Under the pieces are notes generated by a model, which had not been told where the DNA came from, ran no database searches, and saw only the letters and a program-made list of their open reading frames with translations. A program made the position numbers and the translations under genes. Positions 1-5,846 of a stretch of 9,643 bases of DNA are shown one piece after another. The DNA lies in NCBI GenBank assembly GCA_964498065.1, contig CAZCFZ010000128.1, positions 1 to 9,643 on the forward strand. The letters are read 5' to 3'. Source of the stretch: FEN-1297 sp964498065. GTDB taxonomy: Bacteria; Bacteroidota; Ignavibacteria; Ignavibacteriales; Ignavibacteriaceae. Within the stretch, counting starts at the first letter, position 1; each line of letters opens with the position of its first letter.

Positions 1-8
1 AAATGAAC

Positions 9-13
9 GGAGG
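9..13 (+). promoter_or_regulatory. Strong Shine-Dalgarno site of the DUF1713 mini-gene
   Basis: GGAGG, followed by T, lies six bases upstream of the ATG at position 20. It is a near-perfect anti-SD complement and supports the reality of a gene of only 31 codons. It stands out because six of the seven downstream dcw start codons have no comparable site. Confidence 0.8.
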
Positions 14-19
14 TAAATA

Positions 20-115
20 ATGCCCTGCGGCAAAAAACGTAAACGCCATAAAATGGCTACTCATAAAAGAAAAAAAAGGTTAAGAAAGAATAGACATAAG
101 AAAAAATTAAGATAA
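20..115 (+). CDS. 31-residue basic AURKAIP1/COX24 (DUF1713) family protein, probable small-subunit ribosomal protein
   Basis: The product is 31 residues long, starts MPCGKKRKRHKMATHKRKKR and consists almost entirely of Lys, Arg and His. I recognise this pattern (GKKRKRHK..THKRKKR...NRHKKK) as the AURKAIP1/COX24 C-terminal family, which is annotated as a very short separate gene in many Bacteroidota. From family knowledge, the mitochondrial relative AURKAIP1 is small-subunit protein mS38, and mycobacteria have a similar 33-residue protein, bS22, near the decoding region. A ribosomal role here is therefore inferred by homology. The ATG at 20 is the only sensible start: a GGAGG site sits six bases upstream and the frame closes with TAA at 113-115. 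It is followed by a hairpin terminator and tRNA-Thr. It has no signal peptide, no membrane segment and no acidic residues. The gene is short enough for automated callers to miss it. Confidence 0.82.
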   Translation: MPCGKKRKRHKMATHKRKKRLRKNRHKKKLR

Positions 116-142
116 CTTAATCAAATTTTCCTTTAAATGATG

Positions 143-177
143 AATGGTAAATGTTATTTTAACATTTGCCATTTTCT
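143..177 (+). terminator. Rho-independent terminator after the DUF1713 gene
   Basis: An inverted repeat AATGGTAAATGTTA / TAACATTTGCCATT (143-156 and 160-173) forms a 14-bp stem with one G-U pair and a TTT loop. It is followed by TTCT, so the U-run after the CC of the stem reads TTTTCT. It lies 27 bases after the DUF1713 stop codon. The stem is AT-rich and the T-run is short, so termination may be partial and the downstream tRNA could receive read-through. Confidence 0.7.
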
Positions 178-188
178 AATTAATGTAA

Positions 189-261
<73 letters not shown>

Positions 262-614
262 CTTGCATATATTAAAACATACCTGTTAAGCTTTTTCTTT
301 AATTGCCAATCTAAAATTTATGAAACGTATTCTTTATTGATTTAAAAATTAATTAATAGTTTAGTGAAATTATATTAAGCTTATAAATTGTTGTAAAAGA
401 TTTTAAACAAACCGTAATTATACTGTATTATTAAAATTAATCCTCTCTTTAAAATATGTTGTTCTAAAACTGATTTTTATAAAAAAAAATAATATTCTAA
501 TAAAGTACTTTAAATATATTCCATAACTATAAACATGTTTATAGGTTATTACTTTTTTAATTATACAAGAGCTGAAATAATCTTGATAATTATGGGATTT
601 TTATAAAAATTTTC
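262..614. other. AT-rich non-coding spacer between tRNA-Thr and the dcw promoter
   Basis: About 350 bases hold no convincing gene on either strand: reading frames are short and lack ribosome binding sites. The base composition is strongly A+T biased, with runs such as A9 at 481-489. Two structured elements can be seen. One is the 18-bp perfect palindrome at 527-544, listed separately. The other is a 14-bp AT-only palindrome ATTTTTATAAAAAT at 597-610, just upstream of the -35 box. The AT-rich segment next to the promoter could act as an UP element for RNA polymerase, which is inference. No obvious tRNA terminator is visible right after position 261. Confidence 0.6.
523..558. repeat. Inverted repeat with palindromic core CTATAAACATGTTTATAG and trailing T-run
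   Basis: CTATAAACA (527-535) and TGTTTATAG (536-544) are exact reverse complements, giving an 18-bp perfect palindrome. Allowing one bulged base extends pairing to ATAAC (523-527) with GTTAT (545-549). A T6 run follows at 553-558. It could be a weak terminator for transcription coming from the tRNA side, although the stem is AU-rich and has no natural loop. It could equally be a binding site for a dimeric DNA-binding protein about 65 bases upstream of the dcw -35 box. The sequence alone does not decide. Confidence 0.4.
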
Positions 615-644
615 TTGACTTTCGACTAAATTTTCCCTTATTTT
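615..644 (+). promoter_or_regulatory. Candidate promoter of the mraZ-led dcw operon
   Basis: TTGACT (615-620) is a good -35 match. TATTTT (639-644), 18 bases further on, is an acceptable -10, and this predicts a start of transcription near 651. The same stretch also resembles the Bacteroidota-type promoter, because TTATTTTG (638-645) is one base away from TAnnTTTG and a TTG lies about 20 bases upstream of it. Very AT-rich DNA precedes it. The predicted -10 and start overlap the TGGGG repeats, as expected for a repressible promoter. Confidence 0.55.
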
Positions 645-668
645 GGGGAGTAGTGGGGAATTGTGGTG
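644..668 (+). promoter_or_regulatory. Probable MraZ operator: three direct repeats with 10-bp period
   Basis: TGGGG at 644-648, TGGGG at 654-658 and TGGTG at 664-668 are spaced exactly 10 bases apart, so they lie on the same face of the helix. From established work on E. coli, MraZ binds direct TGGGN repeats separated by five bases upstream of its own gene. This array has that format, overlaps the predicted -10 and transcription start, and sits just ahead of mraZ. Binding would be expected to repress the operon. The third repeat is degenerate (TGGTG). Confidence 0.75.
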
Positions 669-676
669 AATTTTCC
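655..676 (+). other. Possible 5' leader hairpin in the mraZ mRNA
   Basis: In RNA, GGGGAAUU (655-662) can pair with AAUUUUCC (669-676) across the six-base loop GUGGUG. This gives eight pairs, two of them G-U. The hairpin ends seven bases before the mraZ Shine-Dalgarno. It reuses the second operator repeat in its 5' arm and the third in its loop. Stability would be modest, and no regulatory role is proven. Confidence 0.3.
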
Positions 677-682
677 CAAATA

Positions 683-687
683 AAGGA
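683..687 (+). promoter_or_regulatory. Shine-Dalgarno site that decides the mraZ start
   Basis: AAGGA at 683-687, preceded by A, lies seven bases before the TTG at 695. This is standard spacing, and the site would be useless for the upstream in-frame GTG at 653. Together with the protein alignment it fixes the start of mraZ at TTG 695. Confidence 0.7.
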
Positions 688-694
688 TAAATAT

Positions 695-1132
695 TTGTTT
701 AGAGGCCAATATACATATTCTGTTGATGCAAAAGGAAGAGTTAGCATACCTGCTAAGCTTCGTAAGCACATTAATGTTGAGGCTAATGATACTTTTGTAA
801 TGACTAAGGGTACCGCAGTATGTATTGATGTTTATCCTCTCGATCAATGGCAGCAATTCGAACAAACACTTTTAGATTTAAATACATTTATTCCTTTAAA
901 TGCAAAATTTGTAAGAATGAGTCTTCAATATGCAACGGAAGATACATTAGATACTCAATCAAGAATCCTTATCCCTCAAAATCTTTTGCAGTATGCAAAA
1001 ATCGATAAGGAAGTTTTAATCCTTGGCGCTTTAAAGAAAATTGAGCTTTGGAACCCCGAAGTATACGATGAATATTTAAAACAAACGCCTGATACCTACG
1101 AACAAATTGCGGCAGAAGTAATGGCAAAATGA
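695..1132 (+). CDS. mraZ: MraZ, AbrB-fold transcriptional regulator of the dcw operon
   Basis: The 145-residue product has two SpoVT/AbrB-like half-domains. The first carries DAKGRVSIP (residues 11-19) and the second DTQSRILIP (86-94), where Ser replaces the usual Gly of DxxGR. MraZ proteins form ring-shaped oligomers that bind direct repeats upstream of their own gene. The matching TGGGG array lies at 644-668. I place the start at TTG 695 because family members begin MFxGxY at this point, an AAGGA site sits seven bases upstream, and the length is then typical. The frame stays open up to a GTG at 653, but that would add 14 unusual residues and put the start inside the operator. The stop overlaps the rsmH start in ATGA. 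It is the first gene of the dcw operon and probably autoregulates it. Confidence 0.93.
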   Translation: MFRGQYTYSVDAKGRVSIPAKLRKHINVEANDTFVMTKGTAVCIDVYPLDQWQQFEQTLLDLNTFIPLNAKFVRMSLQYATEDTLDTQSRILIPQNLLQYAKIDKEVLILGALKKIELWNPEVYDEYLKQTPDTYEQIAAEVMAK

Positions 1133-2055
1133 TGAAGATACATCATTCGCCTGTTTTGTTAAATGAATCTTTGGAATATCTGATAACAAATAAGTCGGGT
1201 GTTTATTTTGACGGAACTCTTGGATTCGGCGGTCACTCCGAAGGGATATTACATAATTTAAATAATGATGCCCGGTTGATTTCAACCGATGTTGATGAAG
1301 ATGCATTTAAATTCTCTAAGGAAAAATTTAAAACAGAAGAGAGGATAAAAATTTATAATTTCAATTTTATGAAGATTGATATTATATCTAAGATAGAATC
1401 GATTTCAGGCTACAACGGAATATTAGTCGACCTTGGCGTTTCTTCTTTTCAATTGGATAATCCTAAGTCCGGATTTACTTATAGAACAGATGCTAAATTG
1501 GATTTAAGAATGGACAAATCCAAAGTCATTACAGCTTCTGATATTGTAAATTCATTTTCCGAAGAGGAATTGGCTGATATCTTTTATAAATACGGGGAAG
1601 AAAAAAACTCAAGACGTATTGCAAAAAAAATTGAAGAGACAAGGAAAATAAAAAAGATTGAATCGACTACGGATCTTAATGAAATAATTTCTTCAATTAC
1701 CCCTTTTAAATATAGAGTCAAAACATTATCCAGGGTTTTTCAAGCTTTAAGAATTTATGTTAATGATGAGCTTGGTGCGCTTAAAGATTTCTTAACCAAA
1801 TCAGTTGACCTTCTTTTAAAAGGAGGGAGAATAGTTGTTTTATCATATCATTCTTTAGAGGATAGAATTGTAAAAGAAACTTTTAAGTATGAAGCGTTGG
1901 ATTGTATTTGCCCCAAAGATTACCCTGTTTGTAAATGCGATAAGGAAAGCAGGCTTAAAATTTTAACCAAAAAGCCTTTAACACCTTCTGAAAAAGAAAT
2001 AGAAAATAATATAAGAGCCAGAAGTGCAAAATTAAGGGCAGCCGAAAAGATATGA
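1129..2055 (+). CDS. rsmH: 16S rRNA (cytosine(1402)-N(4))-methyltransferase RsmH
   Basis: RsmH (MraW) transfers a methyl group from S-adenosylmethionine to N4 of C1402 of 16S rRNA, in the decoding region of the small subunit. The 308-residue protein is full length. It begins HHSPVLL (5-11) and has the SAM-binding loop DGTLGFGGHS (28-37) and the acidic residue D54 in STDVDED. It also has DLGVSS (101-106), the RVFQALRIYVNDEL segment typical of the family, SYHSLEDR (239-246) and the C-terminal NNIRARSAKLRAAEK tail. Four cysteines at 259, 261, 268 and 270 form a CxC-CxC pair. The start is ATG 1129, overlapping the mraZ stop as ATGA. A second ATG at 1132 directly follows and cannot be excluded. 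The 3' end overlaps ftsL by four bases. Confidence 0.96.
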   Translation: MMKIHHSPVLLNESLEYLITNKSGVYFDGTLGFGGHSEGILHNLNNDARLISTDVDEDAFKFSKEKFKTEERIKIYNFNFMKIDIISKIESISGYNGILVDLGVSSFQLDNPKSGFTYRTDAKLDLRMDKSKVITASDIVNSFSEEELADIFYKYGEEKNSRRIAKKIEETRKIKKIESTTDLNEIISSITPFKYRVKTLSRVFQALRIYVNDELGALKDFLTKSVDLLLKGGRIVVLSYHSLEDRIVKETFKYEALDCICPKDYPVCKCDKESRLKILTKKPLTPSEKEIENNIRARSAKLRAAEKI

Positions 2056-2381
2056 AGAAAGGTTCAAAGTCATTTATAGGATTTAGTATTTTCGTTTTTT
2101 TTACTTCTACACTTTTAATATTGGCTGTAGTCGGTTTAAAATTAGAATGCGAGAAATTAACCAAGGAAAAAGTAATAACAGAGGAAAAGTTTAGCGATAT
2201 AAAGAATGCAAAAATAAATTTAACAGCCCAAGATCAAGCCTTGTCATCGGAGGAAAGGATTGTCGGTATTGCCCAGACTGAATTAGGTATGGTAAGAAGA
2301 ACGGAGGCTCCTATAGTATTAACGGTTAGTAAAGAAAGAATAGAAAAAATTTCTAATGAACTGAAAAAGAAATATGAATAA
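2052..2381 (+). CDS. ftsL: FtsL-like cell division protein
   Basis: This is a 109-residue single-pass membrane protein. It has a short basic N-terminus (KKGSK), one hydrophobic segment at about residues 8-29, and then a charged, heptad-like stretch compatible with a coiled coil in the periplasm. Its most recognisable part is the C-terminal region around SSEERIVGIAQTELGM, typical of the FtsL/septum-formation-initiator group. FtsL sequences are poorly conserved, so the call rests on this architecture and on the fixed position between rsmH and ftsI. Known FtsL proteins pair with FtsB and FtsQ and help activate the septal synthase FtsW-FtsI. The ATG overlaps the rsmH stop by four bases, and the gene overlaps ftsI by eight. 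No good Shine-Dalgarno is seen, so translation is probably coupled to rsmH. Confidence 0.83.
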   Translation: MKKGSKSFIGFSIFVFFTSTLLILAVVGLKLECEKLTKEKVITEEKFSDIKNAKINLTAQDQALSSEERIVGIAQTELGMVRRTEAPIVLTVSKERIEKISNELKKKYE

Positions 2382-4377
2382 TTCCAGAGCAATAATAATC
2401 ATTGGTATTGTTTTCATTCTTTTTGTCGGATTGATAATCAGACTTTTTGATATCCAAATTCTAAAGAGCGATGAATTAAAATTTTATGCGCAGCGTCAGC
2501 AGATGCATGTTGAAAAAGTTAGAGCCGAAAGAGGGCTGATATACGATAGAAATAATGTTTTGCTTGTTTATAACAGGAATGATGTCTCATTTTATCTTGA
2601 TCTGCGGATGATTAACAAAAAACAAAAAAAGAAGATAGCGGATAAATTCTCTTCCGTATTCGGGAAAAGTAAAAGATATTATGCTAATCTTATGGAAGGA
2701 TCAAACAAAACAATCTGCATTGAAAAAAAAGCTCCAAGTGAAAAAGCTTTGCTGCTTAAAGACTTTAAAGTAAACGGATTATTTTATAAGGATGATCCTA
2801 CAAGAGTATACTATTATAATGATTTGGCTTCACATGTATTGGGTTTTGTCGGAAATAATTACAGAGGTGCGGATGATATTGAGAAATCCTTTGATAATGA
2901 ATTAGCCGGGCAAGATGGAAGTATGCTTGTATTGAGAGATGCAATTGGGGATATGATAACCGTCGCTGAAGAACAAACAAAGCCTGCAGTCGCCGGAGAT
3001 AATATTTATCTTACTATAAATAAAACTTATCAGGAAATATTAGAAGAAGAATTGAAAGATGGTCTAGCAAAGTACGGCGGAACATCGGATGTTGGAATTA
3101 TTATGGACCCGGATAACGGTCAGGTTTTAGCAATGGCTTGTATCAATAATTTTGATCCGAATGAATATTGGAAATACAGCAATGCCGACAGGAGAGATAA
3201 GGCTGTTACAGATACTTATGAGCCGGGCTCTACATTTAAAACTTTTTCAATGGCGTCGCTTTTAGACAAAAAATTGTGCAGGCTTAATGAAAATATTTAT
3301 GTAGACAACGGAAAATATAAATTTAAAAACGTTATAATAAGAGATGATCATAAAAATAAATGGCTGACTGCGAGGGGAATCATTGAAGAATCCAGCAATA
3401 TAGGAATGTCAAAGCTGATTGAAAGAATTGATAACGATACCTATTATAAATATTTAAGAGCATTCGGATTCGGGAACTACACTTCAATCAACTTACCCGG
3501 CGAAGTTAGAGGTACACTTAGAAAACCAAATGACTGGACAGCAATTATGAAAGCCTTTATGTCGTTTGGTTACGGCGTAACAGTTACTCCTATTCAACTT
3601 GCTACAGCATATTGTGCTGTTGTAAACGGAGGTATACTTTACCAGCCTGAAATATTATTAAAAGAAACCAAACATGACGGAGAATTGGTTTATCAAAATG
3701 AACCTAAAATGGTGCGAAGAGTAATTTCTGAACATACTTCCGAGGTAATGAGAAATTTATTGGTTGGTGTAGTAAAGGAAGGAACCGGAATAAATGCACA
3801 ATTAAAATCCGTAACTGTGGGCGGAAAAACCGGAACTTCTCAAAAATTAATTGACGGCAAGTATTCAAAACAAGATTACAATTCATCATTTGTAGGATTT
3901 TTCCCTGCGGAATCTCCTAAGATAGTTTGCCTCATATTAGTCAACTCACCAACAATCGGTAAATACGGCGGTGCCGTTGCTGCACCGATTTTTAAAAATG
4001 TTGCTCAAAGAATTATTGCATTAAATCCAAATTATTTTCAGAATCCTTACCAATATAAGGACGAAGAAAAAAGTGAACTGAAAGTAATGTTCACTTCAAA
4101 TTCTGATAATGGTTCTAAAAATAGTTCGGAAAATATTTCTTCAAATGAAATTCAGTCAAATATTAAGTCTGTAAATTCTAAGGTAATGCCTGATTTGAAA
4201 AACTATTCAATTCGCGAGGCAATTGCCTTATTAGCTAAACTAAAATTGAAATATAAGGTTAACGGGTCGGGAAAAGTGGTCTATCAAAGTATTGTACCAG
4301 GTACGCAATTGAGTAATGGATTGATATGTATACTTAATTGTAAAGAGTCATTAGCAACCGGAGCAGTCGCATATTGA
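2374..4377 (+). CDS. ftsI: Septal peptidoglycan transpeptidase FtsI (class B PBP) with C-terminal PASTA domain
   Basis: The 667-residue class B penicillin-binding protein crosslinks peptidoglycan at the septum. It has an N-terminal membrane anchor (about 5-27) and the RGLIYDRN box (53-60) opening the PBP dimerisation domain. The transpeptidase domain carries all three active-site motifs: STFK (286-289, acylated Ser286), SSN (340-342) and KTGTS (485-489). A Ser/Asn-rich linker (about 575-603) leads to a single PASTA domain (about 603-657, starting MPDLKNYSIREA). The PASTA domain makes it resemble SpoVD/PBP2x-type proteins and the FtsI of Bacteroidota rather than E. coli FtsI. The start ATG 2374 overlaps the end of ftsL by eight bases, and the stop overlaps murE by one base. 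In the divisome it acts with the glycosyltransferase FtsW, whose gene usually follows murD and would lie beyond this window. Confidence 0.95.
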   Translation: MNNSRAIIIIGIVFILFVGLIIRLFDIQILKSDELKFYAQRQQMHVEKVRAERGLIYDRNNVLLVYNRNDVSFYLDLRMINKKQKKKIADKFSSVFGKSKRYYANLMEGSNKTICIEKKAPSEKALLLKDFKVNGLFYKDDPTRVYYYNDLASHVLGFVGNNYRGADDIEKSFDNELAGQDGSMLVLRDAIGDMITVAEEQTKPAVAGDNIYLTINKTYQEILEEELKDGLAKYGGTSDVGIIMDPDNGQVLAMACINNFDPNEYWKYSNADRRDKAVTDTYEPGSTFKTFSMASLLDKKLCRLNENIYVDNGKYKFKNVIIRDDHKNKWLTARGIIEESSNIGMSKLIERIDNDTYYKYLRAFGFGNYTSINLPGEVRGTLRKPNDWTAIMKAFMSFGYGVTVTPIQLATAYCAVVNGGILYQPEILLKETKHDGELVYQNEPKMVRRVISEHTSEVMRNLLVGVVKEGTGINAQLKSVTVGGKTGTSQKLIDGKYSKQDYNSSFVGFFPAESPKIVCLILVNSPTIGKYGGAVAAPIFKNVAQRIIALNPNYFQNPYQYKDEEKSELKVMFTSNSDNGSKNSSENISSNEIQSNIKSVNSKVMPDLKNYSIREAIALLAKLKLKYKVNGSGKVVYQSIVPGTQLSNGLICILNCKESLATGAVAY

Positions 4378-5846
4378 TGGAATTAACTCAATTGATAAAT
4401 AGCGTAAAGGCAATTCAGGTTATTGGAGAAATCCAGAGAAAGGATGTCTCCGGTATTTATTACGATTCCCGAAAGGTTGTTAAGAATTCGGTTTTCGTCG
4501 CAATTAAAGGTTACAAAACCGATGGTCATCATTTTATTTTAGATGCTATAAATAAAGGCGCTATCGCTGTAATTCTTGAAGATAATTCATGCCTTCCCGA
4601 AGAAGTATTTATTCTTGGTAAAATTGCAAAAATTCTGGTTAAGAACAGCCGCCTTGCATTAGCGGAAATTTCAAATTCATTTTTTAAAGAGCCTTCCAAG
4701 AGATTAAAATTAATTGGTATTACCGGGACAAACGGCAAGACTACTACTTCTTATTTTATTAAAAGCATTCTTGAAACTTCAGGAGCTAAAGTCGGTTTGG
4801 TAGGTACTATCTCAAATTTTATCGGCGAAAAAGAATTTAAATCTTCGCTCACAACCCCGGAGTCGAATGATATGAATGATATGCTTCAGGAAATGTTGAG
4901 GGCAGGATGTAATTATGCGGTAACCGAAGTTTCGTCCCATTCTCTTGCACTTAATCGTGTTGCCGAACTCTTTTTCAGCGGTGCCGTTTTTACTAACATT
5001 ACATCAGACCATTTGGATTTTCATCAAACTTTTGAAAATTATTTGAGTGCAAAAAAGATTTTATTTGATTCCCTTACTGATTCTGCATTTGGTGTTTATA
5101 ATAGTGATGACCCAAATTCTCCTTTTCTAGTAAAAGACTCTACAGCCAAATTATATTCATATGGAACAGCATCAAATGCAGATTTTATTTTGAAAAATAT
5201 AAAATTCGATCTCAAAGGCACTTCATTTTTAATAGAATATAAATCAAAGCAGTATGAGATTTCAACTTCTTTAATAGGTGAATTTAATGCTTATAATGCC
5301 TGCAGTGCTTTTGCAGTATCGGTCTTAATGGGTGTTAATGAAAGTATTGCCGCTGAAGGGATAAAAAAAACCAAGCAAGTCCCGGGCAGATTCGAAGTTA
5401 TTGGCGGAGGAGAAAAAAAAGTTGTAATCGATTATTCTCATACGGCGGATAGTTTGGAAAAAGCATTGTTATCGATTAAAAAGATAATAAAAAATGATGA
5501 GCCTGTTTATACGGTTTTTGGTTGCGGAGGAAACAGAGACAAAACTAAACGACCTGTAATGGGTAGGATTGCAACAGATTTAAGCAGAAGAGCAATTATA
5601 ACTTCCGATAATCCGAGATTTGAAGATCCCTTTTCAATTATTGAGGAAATTAAAAGAGGAATTACAAAAAACAATTACAGTGTAATTGAAAGCAGGGAAG
5701 AAGCTATAAAGTATGCTATTGAAAATTCGGAGCACAACGCCGTAATATTAGTTGCAGGTAAAGGCCATGAAAATTATCAGGAAATAAATGGAAAGCGAAA
5801 TCATTTTTCCGATAAAGAAGTTGCAGAAAAATACTTGAATAAATGA
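4377..5846 (+). CDS. murE: UDP-MurNAc-L-Ala-D-Glu:meso-diaminopimelate ligase MurE
   Basis: MurE is the cytoplasmic ATP-dependent ligase that adds the third residue of the peptide stem. The 489-residue protein has the N-terminal UDP-MurNAc-binding domain with YYDSRKV and F.A..G...DGH. The ATP loop is GTNGKT (117-122), followed by SLTTPES and EVSSHSL. SAKKIL contains the lysine expected to be carbamylated (K226 by analogy). The C-terminal domain carries DNPR (411-414) followed by FEDP. DNPR is the known signature of meso-diaminopimelate-adding enzymes, so the stem residue is inferred to be mDAP rather than lysine. I chose ATG 4377, whose A is the last base of the ftsI stop (TGATG). The frame also has a TTG at 4374 directly before it, which would add only one residue. 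The gene overlaps murF by four bases. Confidence 0.96.
   Translation: MELTQLINSVKAIQVIGEIQRKDVSGIYYDSRKVVKNSVFVAIKGYKTDGHHFILDAINKGAIAVILEDNSCLPEEVFILGKIAKILVKNSRLALAEISNSFFKEPSKRLKLIGITGTNGKTTTSYFIKSILETSGAKVGLVGTISNFIGEKEFKSSLTTPESNDMNDMLQEMLRAGCNYAVTEVSSHSLALNRVAELFFSGAVFTNITSDHLDFHQTFENYLSAKKILFDSLTDSAFGVYNSDDPNSPFLVKDSTAKLYSYGTASNADFILKNIKFDLKGTSFLIEYKSKQYEISTSLIGEFNAYNACSAFAVSVLMGVNESIAAEGIKKTKQVPGRFEVIGGGEKKVVIDYSHTADSLEKALLSIKKIIKNDEPVYTVFGCGGNRDKTKRPVMGRIATDLSRRAIITSDNPRFEDPFSIIEEIKRGITKNNYSVIESREEAIKYAIENSEHNAVILVAGKGHENYQEINGKRNHFSDKEVAEKYLNK

Noticed and set aside
262..310. Terminator directly after tRNA-Thr
   Set aside because: A T-rich stretch (CTTTTTCTTT, near 291-300) is present, but I could not find a convincing stem before it.
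419..424. TATACT as a -10 box for another promoter
   Set aside because: The closest -35-like TTGTAA (391-396) is 22 bases away, which is too far, and similar hexamers are expected by chance in such AT-rich DNA.
535..606. Small + frame of 23 codons starting MFIGYYFFNYTRAE in the spacer
   Set aside because: It has no ribosome binding site, its start lies inside the palindrome and its composition is that expected of random AT-rich DNA.
638..865. Minus-strand frame covering the mraZ promoter and 5' half
   Set aside because: It lies opposite mraZ, has no recognisable domain and no ribosome site, and its composition is that of an antisense shadow. The other minus-strand frames under dcw genes were dismissed on the same grounds.
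5052..5057. A-rich runs in coding regions (for example in murE, murF and rsmH) as programmed frameshift sites
   Set aside because: All frames are intact and family-typical in length, and no stimulatory structure or alternative product is seen. The runs reflect lysine codons in AT-rich DNA.
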